NCBI GenBank assembly: GCA_936941155.1
Contig: CAKZJE010000034.1
Span: 62,001-126,000, forward strand
DNA: 64,000 nt
Origin: an uncultured Methylomonas sp.
Lineage (GTDB): Bacteria > Pseudomonadota > Gammaproteobacteria > Methylococcales > Methylomonadaceae
Direction: 5' to 3'
The position numbers were made by a program, and so were the translations under genes. Below are positions 1 through 8,300 of this stretch, one piece after another (the stretch's first letter is position 1; the number at the start of each line of letters is the position of its first letter). The notes below the pieces were generated by a model that had not been told where the DNA came from, did not search any database, and saw only the letters and a list, made by a program, of their open reading frames with translations.

Positions 1-2
1 AA

Positions 3-665
3 GTGCCAGAGTTAGATGATGAACGTTTAGTGTTTGGCAGCAAGGGCTTAAGTTTTGAGGCGACAGTCGTTTATGTGGTGCTAAGAGGCACGAATCAAAT
101 TTTGAATAAACACAGTGAAATTACCTTGGCAAAAATCCGCATTGCTTATTTTTGTTTGATCGCTGAAATTGTCAATCCGTTAGGCGGCGTAGTGAGGCAA
201 GCGCATGATGATGGGGTGTACATTTTTTTTCAGGGTAAAAATCAAGATACGCTCAATAGTGCTGTTAAAGCAGCTATGAAAATCAAATATATGCTGGGCA
301 ATGATTATTCCAGAGTGAAAAAGTTATTTGAAAGTTATGATGCGGTGAATTTTGCGATTGGGATTGATGATGGCACGGTGTTATGCGTCAAGCTGGGGAG
401 TTTGCAATCGCCGCTCGGTGGTTTGGTGTGGAGTGGCGAGGTGTTGAATATAGCGATGGAAATTGCGAATAAATTGGAAGCTCCTAATCACATCGGTGTT
501 TCAGAATTGGTGCATTACAACTTAACGGATGCGGTGAAATATAACAAAGGGCGCGATAAGCAAGGCAATGAGAAGTTGATTGAAATATGGCGGTCGGCTA
601 GTTTTGATTATAACGAGATGGAACAAACTTATTATTCGACTTCCTTTTTTTGGACGGTGACGTAA
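3..665 (+). CDS. Class III nucleotidyl cyclase-like domain protein (5' end outside window), probably inactive
   Basis: The reading frame is open to the window edge, so the N-terminus is probably missing; the first GTG at position 3 need not be the start. The visible 220 residues follow the cyclase-homology fold: a first strand VVYVVLRG (residues 22-29), a GGVV...HDDGVYIFF hairpin (61-76), FAIGIDDG (118-124) and SGEVLNIAMEIANKL (144-158). In active enzymes the first strand carries a metal-binding Asp (FxDIRGFT-like) and the last motif an Arg (VNxAARLE). Here the first Asp position is Val/Leu and the Arg position is Glu, so catalysis is doubtful. This may be the output or regulatory domain of a larger signalling protein. 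A hairpin terminator follows directly. The fold call is by eye. Confidence 0.55.
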   Translation: MPELDDERLVFGSKGLSFEATVVYVVLRGTNQILNKHSEITLAKIRIAYFCLIAEIVNPLGGVVRQAHDDGVYIFFQGKNQDTLNSAVKAAMKIKYMLGNDYSRVKKLFESYDAVNFAIGIDDGTVLCVKLGSLQSPLGGLVWSGEVLNIAMEIANKLEAPNHIGVSELVHYNLTDAVKYNKGRDKQGNEKLIEIWRSASFDYNEMEQTYYSTSFFWTVT

Positions 666-677
666 GTTTCATATTTA

Positions 678-708
678 AACCTTCCAGGTTTTTAAAACCT
701 GGAAGGTT
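678..708 (+). terminator. Hairpin terminator / dispersed repeat unit
   Basis: An almost perfect inverted repeat (AACCTTCCAGG ... CCTGGAAGGTT) is followed by a run of T. It lies between the cyclase-like gene and the convergent RTX gene, so it can act as an intrinsic terminator. It resembles the CCTTTCAGGTCT/AGACCTGAAAGG hairpins at 27755 and 63317 and probably belongs to the same repeat family. Confidence 0.7.
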
Positions 709-717
709 TTTTTATGC

Positions 718-2862
718 CTAAATCACCACAAAATCAGCATTGGTTAAAGCCGGATGTGTTGTTGTGCCAATCAAGGCAATTTGTACCGCAGCACCCGTGC
801 CGCTGCCATCTGCATCATAAAACAACGCACCAGAAGTTGTGTCGTAAACCACGAAATCATTCGCATCATGCGCAACCGCGCCAGCTTCTTTCACAAAATT
901 TGCCGCATTTAATACGCCAACGGTTGTTAGAGCTTTAAAAATGCCATTTTCTAATTTGATGGTGTCATCAATCGGGGTGAAATCGGTGAGGGTGTCAATA
1001 TTTGCTTTGAATGCCGTGTTAAAAATAAAGCTATCTTTGCCAGCACCGCCGCGTAATACGTCGTTACCTGTACCACCATTAAGAATGTCATTCCCGCTGT
1101 TGCCATTCAAAACATCTTTACCAATACCTCCGTTTAGATTGTCGTTGCCTACACCACCATTTAACCTATCATTACCCTTGCCACCGTCTAGGAAATCGTC
1201 ATCTTGGTCGCCATAAAGTGTGTCACTGCCATCGCCACCCTGTAAACTGTCTTTACCATAGCCGCCATACAGTTTATCGTTTCCTGCATTGCCGGATAAA
1301 TTGTCATTCATATTTAAGCCGTAAAGACTATCATCGCCGCTATTGCCAACCAGAATATCGGCTTTGTAACCCCCGACATCGCCATAAAGCTCAAGTGGAA
1401 TAAATGGATTAATGACAATGGCGGTAGGTTCACTACAGACACTTTCAAGATTGCCTAAGCCATCAGTGTAGCTGGCAGTGACAGCGATAGTTTTGCCCAC
1501 TTCATTGGCAGTGACTGTGTAAGTGTTGCCTCTTCCTAACACGGTTGTTCCGGTTTTCCATGTGTAACTGATTGTGCCTAAGCCATCTAAATCAGCTAGG
1601 GTATTGGAGACGCTAAGAAGTTGGTTTTGTTCGGGAGTGGTGTCGTTGAGGGTGACTGTGCCTGTGGGTGAATTATTAACAATCGTTACGCCATCAAAAG
1701 TGTTATCTAAACTGCCATCGCTGTTATAGCGCACTAAGACAAAATCATTCTCTATACCATTGCCATCACCCCAACCCGCTACCAAAACTTTACCATTGTC
1801 TTGTACAGTTACGCTGTTCCCCAGCAATCTGGTTCCGCCAAAGCTATTAGCGGTAATGACTCTCCCATCATTACTAAAGCTATTGTCTAAACTGCCATTG
1901 CTGTTGTAGCGTATTAATGCAAGACTACCACCTCTGTGTCCTGCGACTAAAATTTTACCATCGCTTTGTAACGCTACACTTGAGCCACTATCATCGCTTA
2001 AACCGAAATCAGTAGTAACTTTACCATCGCCACTAAAACTACTGTCTAAAGTGCCATCACTGTTATAACGCACCAATGCAAAGTCATAGTTAGAACCATT
2101 ATAACTGCCTCCAGCAACTAAAATCTTACCATCGCTTTGTAACGTTAAACCTGAACAGATATCATGACCTGAGCCAATCGCAGTCGTGACTATCCCATCA
2201 CCACTAAAGCTGTTATCTAAAGTGCCATCACTGTTATAACGCACTAAGGCGAAGTCCAAAGTGCCATCAAAGCTATCACCTGCGACTAAAATCTTACCAT
2301 CGCTTTGTAATGCTAGACTTGTGCCTGTGCCATTCATAGCGGTAGTAACTATTCCATCGGCACTAAAACTGCTATCTAAACTGCCATCGCTGTTATAGCG
2401 CACTAAGGCAAAATTACCAGAGGAGACTCCTGTGACTAAAATTTTTCCATTGTTTTGTACGATAATATCGTAGCTAAAATTACTATTTGTACCAATATCG
2501 GTGGTGACTATCCCGTCGCTACTAAAAGTGTTGTCTAAACTGCCGTCACTGTTATAACGTACTAAAGCAAAGTCTCTGTTAGAACCAATCTCAGCGTCTC
2601 CTGCGACTAAAATTTTGCCATCATTTTGTAATGTGACACTATTCACTTGAACAGATGAACCAATAGCAGTAGTAACTATCCCATCACCACTAAAACTATT
2701 GTCTAAACTGCCATTGCTGTTATAACGCACTAAGGCGAAGTTATTAGTACCAGAAATATATCCTGCGACCAAAATTTTGCCATCGCTTTGTAAAACGACA
2801 CTGTAGCCAACATCATTTTCGCCTAAATCAGTTGTAATAATGCCAGGTTGTATTGTTGCCAT
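718..2862 (-). CDS. Delta-60 repeat / RTX calcium-binding exoprotein (type I secretion substrate)
   Basis: 714 residues. From about residue 10 to 395 there are tandem units of about 50 residues of the delta-60 type (SDGKILVAG ... ALVRYNSDGSLDNSFSGDG). An Ig/cadherin-like domain (about 405-490, core GLGTISYTWKTG) follows. Then come nonapeptide RTX repeats, GGxGNDxLxG, from about 504 to 612, the Ca2+-binding beta-roll of type I secreted proteins. The last 90 residues (DTLTDFTPIDDTIKLE ... ADFVVI) resemble the uncleaved C-terminal secretion signal region. There is no Sec signal peptide, as expected for a T1SS substrate. The ATG is preceded by AGAGGA. No TolC/HlyB/HlyD genes are in the window. 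Probably an extracellular or surface protein; the ligand is unknown. Confidence 0.85.
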   Translation of the reverse strand: MATIQPGIITTDLGENDVGYSVVLQSDGKILVAGYISGTNNFALVRYNSNGSLDNSFSGDGIVTTAIGSSVQVNSVTLQNDGKILVAGDAEIGSNRDFALVRYNSDGSLDNTFSSDGIVTTDIGTNSNFSYDIIVQNNGKILVTGVSSGNFALVRYNSDGSLDSSFSADGIVTTAMNGTGTSLALQSDGKILVAGDSFDGTLDFALVRYNSDGTLDNSFSGDGIVTTAIGSGHDICSGLTLQSDGKILVAGGSYNGSNYDFALVRYNSDGTLDSSFSGDGKVTTDFGLSDDSGSSVALQSDGKILVAGHRGGSLALIRYNSNGSLDNSFSNDGRVITANSFGGTRLLGNSVTVQDNGKVLVAGWGDGNGIENDFVLVRYNSDGSLDNTFDGVTIVNNSPTGTVTLNDTTPEQNQLLSVSNTLADLDGLGTISYTWKTGTTVLGRGNTYTVTANEVGKTIAVTASYTDGLGNLESVCSEPTAIVINPFIPLELYGDVGGYKADILVGNSGDDSLYGLNMNDNLSGNAGNDKLYGGYGKDSLQGGDGSDTLYGDQDDDFLDGGKGNDRLNGGVGNDNLNGGIGKDVLNGNSGNDILNGGTGNDVLRGGAGKDSFIFNTAFKANIDTLTDFTPIDDTIKLENGIFKALTTVGVLNAANFVKEAGAVAHDANDFVVYDTTSGALFYDADGSGTGAAVQIALIGTTTHPALTNADFVVI

Positions 2863-2894
2863 GCTTTTATCCTCTGTGTGTCAATAATGAGGTG

Positions 2895-2922
2895 GTAGAG
2901 ACGCAAAATTTTGCGTCTCTAC
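2895..2922. repeat. 28-bp perfect palindrome (GTAGAGACGCAA family)
   Basis: A perfect 28-bp inverted repeat with half-site GTAGAGACGCAAAA lies between the RTX gene and the Rpn-like gene. A second copy at 54523-54550 differs by paired changes (GACGCAA/TTGCGTC against GATGCAA/TTGCATC), so pairing is conserved. A decayed relative lies at 41427-41455. Confidence 0.85.
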
Positions 2923-2931
2923 GGTGAAATA

Positions 2932-3831
2932 TTACCCTGACTTTCCTAACATTAAAACGCTTTCTTTATTCAGTCCGGTGATTTTGACAATCGTTTCAAT
3001 ATCAAAGCCTTCTGCTAACATCGTTTTAGCAATTTCGAGTGATTTTTTCTGCTCTCCTTTTTCAGTTCCCTCCTTAACCCCTTCCATTTTCCCAACAACA
3101 TAAGTCGACTCATACATACTCGCCTGATAACGCAAGGACTCTTTATAACGCTCGTAATCCAACCTTTCATCCTCAGAGCATTTCATATAATCCAAAACCT
3201 CTTTCGCTTTTTTAAGCCCTTTCGCCTTAAAACTCTCCTTCACATCCTCATTTTTCAAAAAATAAACCCACTCATCCAACGTATCTTTAGCAACATCATT
3301 AAAGTTTTTAACCTTAATTAAATAATACTCAGGATAAATGTTTTCTAATCTTTCAGTTTTATAAAGCTCTCTTTGACTCGCTGATAATTTTAAAAACTCG
3401 TGATTGTGTATTCCCTTAAAGGAAGTTGTACCGTGATAAATATAATCATCACCTTCGCCCAAATCAAAATAGACGATATTAATTGAAATTACTTTAACTA
3501 TTTTTGCATAAGGCTCTCTTTCTTTAATATGCTCAACAATTGTTTTTGCAGAGGCATATAAAATTCTTTGTAAATAATCGAGTTCGCCATTGTATTGAAT
3601 TTCAATTAACAAAATTTCATCTTTTGAATTCTTCACTTTAATATCCAAACGATTAAATTTATCTTCTCTGGATTCTTTATTGCTCTCACTTTCTAATATC
3701 TCTTTGATGGTAATATCATCAAATAGCAATTCGCTTAAAAAGCCTTCCAAGACTTCAAAGTTGGCTTTGCTGCGCAGGATTTTTTTAATTGCCCAATCAA
3801 AACTAATTAACTTTCTATTTTTAGTTAGCAT
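2932..3831 (-). CDS. Rpn/PDDEXK_2 family recombination-promoting nuclease-like protein
   Basis: 299 residues. The N-terminus (FDWAIKKIL, then FLSELLFDDITIKEIL) and the core LDIKV ... LLIEIQYN carry the PD-(D/E)XK signature of the Rpn/PDDEXK_2 family: Asp63 and Glu77-x-Gln79. The C-terminal tail (KSLEIAKTMLAEGFDIETI, then TGLNKESVLML) is the usual small helical end of these proteins. Known Rpn proteins are DNA endonucleases that stimulate RecA-independent recombination; many similar genes are annotated as transposases although they lack an IS context. No terminal inverted repeats flank this one. The gene stands alone and is AT-rich. Confidence 0.8.
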   Translation of the reverse strand: MLTKNRKLISFDWAIKKILRSKANFEVLEGFLSELLFDDITIKEILESESNKESREDKFNRLDIKVKNSKDEILLIEIQYNGELDYLQRILYASAKTIVEHIKEREPYAKIVKVISINIVYFDLGEGDDYIYHGTTSFKGIHNHEFLKLSASQRELYKTERLENIYPEYYLIKVKNFNDVAKDTLDEWVYFLKNEDVKESFKAKGLKKAKEVLDYMKCSEDERLDYERYKESLRYQASMYESTYVVGKMEGVKEGTEKGEQKKSLEIAKTMLAEGFDIETIVKITGLNKESVLMLGKSG

Positions 3832-3906
3832 TTATCAATTCCTTAAAAATAATATTTTCATAGATAACGTTTATTTAACTGATTCGATGGGTTTTAAACG
3901 AAAAAA

Positions 3907-4977
3907 TTAAGCCTTGAGTCGATTAATAAAGTACAGCGCGGCAATTAACGCTAATGTGCTAGGCAATAACGCCATCAGCAATGGATTTAAGTTATAAACA
4001 ATTCCTAAATGCCCCGTGATTTGGTCGACAATATTAAAACTCAAGCCGATCACAATCCCAATCAGCAAGCGACCACCTACCCCCGTACCGCGCTTAATTC
4101 CAATTACAAACGGTGTTGAAATTAACAGCATTACAAACGTGACAAAAGGATTCAGAATGCGCGACCAAAAAGCAGCTTCAAATGCTTGCGATTTTTGATT
4201 ATTTTCTTTTAAAAATTCAATGTATTTTGCCAAGTCATAACTGGAAAGATTGGTTGCAGTTAATACCGCGACATCCAATAAATCAGGCGCAATTGAGGTT
4301 TGCCATAGTTCGCTGTCTACATTGCTTGCCGTCACGCTGTTTTTAAATAATTGGCTGGTTTGAATATTTTTTAATTGCCATTGATTTTTACCGAGAAAGA
4401 TTCCCGTTTGCGCGTGTTTGGTTTGTTGCAAATGATGTTGTTTATCCAAGCGATAAAAACTAATGTCGGTTAATTGGGATTTTCCGGCAATTTGGCGAAT
4501 ATTGACAAAACTATTGCCTTCTCTGAGCCAAACGCCATATTTAGCCTGCATCACCACGCGATTATTTTGCGCAGTTGTTTTTAAAATCTGCGAAGCTCGC
4601 TCGGTTTCGGGTGCAATAAATTCACCGATGAGGACTGAGATGGTGACTAAAAACACACCTGCCAGCATCACAGAGCGAATAATCCAAAACACAGACACGC
4701 CAGCGGCTCGCATGGCAATGATTTCGCTATTATTTGCCATTGCGCCTAACACAAAAATACTGCCGATTAACGCGCCAGAGGGGACTAAATCATAAAAAAC
4801 GGTGGGGGTGCTTAATGCCAGATAAACCAAAATTTCGTGCAGTTGATAAGAGCCTTTGCCTAAGTCTTTAAGTTCGTCACTAAAACTAAACAAGTTAAAC
4901 AAGGTTAGCAATAACATTAACGCCAAAAATGAGCCTTTTAACACTTCTTTAACAATATACGCAGTTAAAATATTCAT
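3907..4977 (-). CDS. lptG: LPS export ABC transporter permease LptG
   Basis: 356 residues, the usual length for the YjgP/YjgQ family. The N-terminal membrane helices (MNILTAYIVKEVLKGSFLAL onward) are followed by a large periplasmic beta-jellyroll region (about residues 110-260) and three C-terminal helices. With LptF and LptB it forms the inner-membrane ABC transporter that extracts lipopolysaccharide and passes it to LptC/A. Its ATG overlaps the lptF stop codon (ATGA), so the two are co-translated. The order lptF-lptG diverging from pepA matches other gammaproteobacteria. Confidence 0.93.
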   Translation of the reverse strand: MNILTAYIVKEVLKGSFLALMLLLTLFNLFSFSDELKDLGKGSYQLHEILVYLALSTPTVFYDLVPSGALIGSIFVLGAMANNSEIIAMRAAGVSVFWIIRSVMLAGVFLVTISVLIGEFIAPETERASQILKTTAQNNRVVMQAKYGVWLREGNSFVNIRQIAGKSQLTDISFYRLDKQHHLQQTKHAQTGIFLGKNQWQLKNIQTSQLFKNSVTASNVDSELWQTSIAPDLLDVAVLTATNLSSYDLAKYIEFLKENNQKSQAFEAAFWSRILNPFVTFVMLLISTPFVIGIKRGTGVGGRLLIGIVIGLSFNIVDQITGHLGIVYNLNPLLMALLPSTLALIAALYFINRLKA

Positions 4978-6128
4978 CGTTTTTGCCCTCCTTTAAGATT
5001 TTGGAAAATCCATTGCCAGCCGTATAGCCGGATTAATAACGCGATACCTAATAGCCATAGAAATACATACACCCACAGATAACCTACCCACGTTGGAATC
5101 AGTTCATGCAGCATCCAACTGCGATTGACTTGGCTGATATTGCCGTAAATAAAATAAATTAAAAACGCAAAAATCAAGCTGCCATACACGCCGCCACGCG
5201 GGGAAAGTTTTGCTAAAGGTACGGCTAAAAAGCTTAAGAAAAACACGCCTAAAGGTAAGGCGAGGCGTTTTTGTAATTCCACTTTGTCAGTGATTTTTTG
5301 GGATTGGAGCAATGATTGGGTGCTGATAGATTCTGGATTGTAACTAATTGGACTGGTTTTTTTATCAATTCGCACCGCGTATTCTTGGAAGGTTTCTAAA
5401 ATAAAACTGCTTTTTCCCGGACTGCCACGACTGCCTTCGCCATTTTCTAATACCACATATTTTCCAGTGGGCAATTCTTTTAGGCTGCCATATTCGGCAT
5501 TAATGGTATTGGGTTCACCATGTTGGCGGTCTTGAATAAAAATATTGTGCATTTTCAAGTGCGAGTCGATTTCTTCGGTATAAAAAATCAAATCGCCGTG
5601 ACTGTATTCGGTAAAGCGTCCTGCGGAAATTCCTCTTAAATCAGCGGTTTCCATATCTTTGCTGGTGAGCAGAAGCATTTGCTTTTCTGCCCAAGGTGCG
5701 GCGTATAAGGATAAGCCGGCGGTGGCAATGCTTAAGGGCAAAATCAGCAAAAAGACGGAGCGATATAGCATGGTGACTCCACCTCCGGCTGAGGCAATGG
5801 CAGACATTTCTTGTTCTTTATACATTCTGCCTAGCACCATTAAAATGCCCATAAAAATGGCGGCGGGCAAAAAGTTCACCAGAGCGACAATGGTTTTTAA
5901 GCCTAAAATATCCATTGCAGTTGAGCCAGAAATGGTTCCGGCAATGGCAAGCGCGAGAATTTTGATAAATTTGCGGCTTACAATAATAATAACGATGACG
6001 GTTAGCACGGCTGTGATGGTTTTTAATAAATCCCATGCAATCATCTTATCGAGCAGTCGAATAAAATGATAAGACCTTTGCTTTTGCTGTTTTGCTGACT
6101 CTCTGACCAAGCGACTCTCCTCTGACAA
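4974..6128 (-). CDS. lptF: LPS export ABC transporter permease LptF
   Basis: LptF/YjgP family permease. The first helix (LLKTITAVLTVIVIIIVSRK) and the conserved ILMVLGRMYKEQEM segment, with a periplasmic domain between helices 3 and 4, are typical. It partners LptG in LPS extraction. The start is uncertain. The longest frame begins at a TTG (384 residues); a second TTG at 6110 sits just after GAGGAG. The first ATG, at 6044, would begin at MIAWDLLK, which is slightly short compared with family members that start a few residues earlier. It ends by overlapping lptG by 4 bp. Confidence 0.92.
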   Translation of the reverse strand: MSEESRLVRESAKQQKQRSYHFIRLLDKMIAWDLLKTITAVLTVIVIIIVSRKFIKILALAIAGTISGSTAMDILGLKTIVALVNFLPAAIFMGILMVLGRMYKEQEMSAIASAGGGVTMLYRSVFLLILPLSIATAGLSLYAAPWAEKQMLLLTSKDMETADLRGISAGRFTEYSHGDLIFYTEEIDSHLKMHNIFIQDRQHGEPNTINAEYGSLKELPTGKYVVLENGEGSRGSPGKSSFILETFQEYAVRIDKKTSPISYNPESISTQSLLQSQKITDKVELQKRLALPLGVFFLSFLAVPLAKLSPRGGVYGSLIFAFLIYFIYGNISQVNRSWMLHELIPTWVGYLWVYVFLWLLGIALLIRLYGWQWIFQNLKGGQKR

Positions 6129-6332
6129 AATACTGATGTATAATTACTTAACTTAAGGATTTAATTTTATAACAACGCTCACAATGGCTAGATTTTTATT
6201 TTTAAATTCAGCAGTTTTGCGCATGTTATCAAGATGACAAACACTGTTTAGCTGCGTGTTAGCGATGGCTGAACTTTTCTAACAAGGTTAAAACGTTTAA
6301 CTGCTTATTCACACATAAAACACATCACGAAC
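6129..6332. promoter_or_regulatory. Divergent intergenic region lptF / pepA
   Basis: 204 bp between two divergently transcribed conserved units, so it must hold promoters for both. It is AT-rich (TAATTACTTAACTTAAGG near 6140-6157). I could not assign -35/-10 boxes or an operator with confidence. Confidence 0.4.
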
Positions 6333-7820
6333 ATGGACTATTCTATAGAAAGCCTGTCATTAGACAAACTAGAAACTGATTGCGTTATTGTTGGTATTTA
6401 TACTAATCAACAACTTACGCCTTCTGCCTCCTTCATAGACAACAACACGCATCAGTTGATTAGCAATTTAATTGAACGTGGCGATATTAAAGGTAAAAAC
6501 AGCGAAACATTGATGATAAATGTTGTGCCTGATAGCAGTCTTGCGCGTGTTTTAATTGTGGGTTTAGGTGATGCGGATAAGTTTTCTGCTAAGTTGTATC
6601 GTAAGGCGTTGTCTGCGGCAATTAAAACAATTAAAGCGACTTCTTGTGGCTCTGTGACCTGCACTTTAGCCGAAGTTGAGTTGAAAGGTCTTGATTTTCA
6701 ATGGAAAACTCGCCAAATCATTGAAGTTTTTAATGATGCAGTTTATCAATATAGCCAAACTAAAAGCATTAAACCGGCTGTGATTAATTTGAAAAAAGTA
6801 CAAATTAGCGCGTCTGAAGCGGTGAAAGCGGATGCAGAAATCGGCTTAGCACAAGGCATTGCAATTGCCAACGCAATAGATTTAACCAAATTAATGGCAG
6901 ATTTACCCGGCAATATTTGCACGCCAACCTATTTGGCAGATGAAGCAGTGAAAATTGCTGAGGCGTTTCCTAATCTGAGTGCAGAGATTTTGGAAGAAGC
7001 CGATATGGAAAAATTAGGCATGGGGTCTTTGTTATCCGTATCGCGCGGCAGTCGTCAACCTGCAAAATTGATTTGCTTAAATTATCAAGGTGGCGCGGCA
7101 CAAGCAAAACCGATTGTGTTGATTGGCAAAGGCTTAACCTTTGATTCCGGTGGTATTTCTTTGAAAGCCGGCGCGGGCATGGATGAAATGAAATACGATA
7201 TGTGCGGCGGAGCAACCGTTATCGGCGTATTGCAAGCGGCTGCACAATTAGCTTTGCCGTTAAATATCATTGGTTTAGTGCCAAGTTCAGAAAACATGCC
7301 AGACGGTGATGCGAATAAACCGGGCGATATTTTGACCAGTATGTCAGGCAAAACGATTGAAGTGTTGAATACCGATGCAGAAGGACGCTTATTATTGTGC
7401 GATACCTTAACGTATGCAGAAAAATACAATCCAGATGTGGTGATTGATTTAGCAACCCTCACAGGCGCGTGTTTAGTGGCATTAGGTCGAGTTGCCAGCG
7501 GTTTGTTAGGTAATGATGATGAGTTATGTGACGCTTTAATTCGTGCCAGCGAGACGGCGTGTGACAGCGTGTGGCGTTTGCCGTTGTGGGAAGAATATCA
7601 AGAGCAATTAAAATCGAATTTTGCGGATTTAGCGAATGTCGGTGGACGTGATGCCGGAACGGTGACTGCTGCGTGTTTCTTGTCGCGTTTTGCAGAAGAT
7701 TTTCGTTGGGCGCATTTGGATATTGCCGGCACAGCATGGCGCACCGGTAGTCACAAAGGCGCAACAGGCAGACCCGTGCCGTTATTAATGCAATATTTGC
7801 TTGATCGCGCTCATGGCTGA
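6333..7820 (+). CDS. pepA: Leucyl aminopeptidase (M17), PepA
   Basis: 495 residues. The M17 catalytic half is clear: GKGLTFDSGG (about residues 265-274, metal-binding Lys and Asp), the downstream KYDMCGGA, and the signature NTDAEGRL (about 346-353) with metal-binding Asp and Glu. The enzyme removes N-terminal amino acids from peptides and needs two divalent metal ions. In E. coli PepA also binds DNA (XerCD site-specific recombination, carAB control); whether this one does cannot be read here. The 3' end overlaps the holC start by 8 bp, preserving the pepA-holC order. Confidence 0.96.
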   Translation: MDYSIESLSLDKLETDCVIVGIYTNQQLTPSASFIDNNTHQLISNLIERGDIKGKNSETLMINVVPDSSLARVLIVGLGDADKFSAKLYRKALSAAIKTIKATSCGSVTCTLAEVELKGLDFQWKTRQIIEVFNDAVYQYSQTKSIKPAVINLKKVQISASEAVKADAEIGLAQGIAIANAIDLTKLMADLPGNICTPTYLADEAVKIAEAFPNLSAEILEEADMEKLGMGSLLSVSRGSRQPAKLICLNYQGGAAQAKPIVLIGKGLTFDSGGISLKAGAGMDEMKYDMCGGATVIGVLQAAAQLALPLNIIGLVPSSENMPDGDANKPGDILTSMSGKTIEVLNTDAEGRLLLCDTLTYAEKYNPDVVIDLATLTGACLVALGRVASGLLGNDDELCDALIRASETACDSVWRLPLWEEYQEQLKSNFADLANVGGRDAGTVTAACFLSRFAEDFRWAHLDIAGTAWRTGSHKGATGRPVPLLMQYLLDRAHG

Positions 7821-8241
7821 AATTAGCTTTTACATTCTATCAACCAGCAGCGTGCAAGAGCGGTATCGGTTTGCCTGCAAGTTGATAGAAAAAGCGTATC
7901 GCAGCGGTTCGTTTTGTTATGTGCAGACTGATTCGCCGCAGCAAAGTCATACGCTAGATGAGTTGCTGTGGACGTTTCGCCCGAATAGTTTTATTCCGCA
8001 TCAAATTTACCACAACGAAACGCCGCAGTTTCCAAATACGGTGTTAATTGGCAATCAAGCTGCGCCAGCGCAATGGCAGAAGGTGATTCTTAATTTGTCG
8101 GCAAATTTGCCAGCAGATTTAAACAGTGCTGAAAAAGTGTTGGAGATTTTGGATAACAATGAACAGATTAAAGCGATGGGCAGAGACAGGTTTCGTCACT
8201 ATAAACGCTTGGGAATTGAATCTGTGATCCATAAAATATGA
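7813..8241 (+). CDS. holC: DNA polymerase III chi subunit HolC
   Basis: 142 residues from the ATG at 7813, inside the end of pepA. An upstream in-frame TTG at 7801 is less likely because the family begins with MAEISFYIL-like sequence. Features include ACKLIEKAY, LLWTFRPNSFIPHQ and a C-terminal MGRDRFRHYKRLG. Chi links the clamp loader (through psi) to single-stranded DNA-binding protein at the replication fork. Position after pepA is canonical; valS, the usual next gene, is displaced by three accessory genes. Confidence 0.9.
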   Translation: MAEISFYILSTSSVQERYRFACKLIEKAYRSGSFCYVQTDSPQQSHTLDELLWTFRPNSFIPHQIYHNETPQFPNTVLIGNQAAPAQWQKVILNLSANLPADLNSAEKVLEILDNNEQIKAMGRDRFRHYKRLGIESVIHKI

Positions 8242-8300
8242 TTAATGAAAGAACTGCTTTTCTACAGAGACTCCTTTTTTTATCGTACTAAACAACTGCC

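Noticed and set aside
714-1403. Plus-strand frames opposite the RTX gene, rich in Pro, His or Arg
   Set aside because: They are antisense shadows of glycine/aspartate-rich repeat codons with no start signals or recognisable domain.
1680-2760. Regular repeats that might suggest a CRISPR array
   Set aside because: The units are about 150 bp, in frame, and encode delta-60 protein repeats; no direct repeat-spacer pattern exists.
2932-3831. Insertion sequence transposase
   Set aside because: The PDDEXK_2/Rpn family is often labelled transposase, but no terminal inverted repeats or target duplication were seen.
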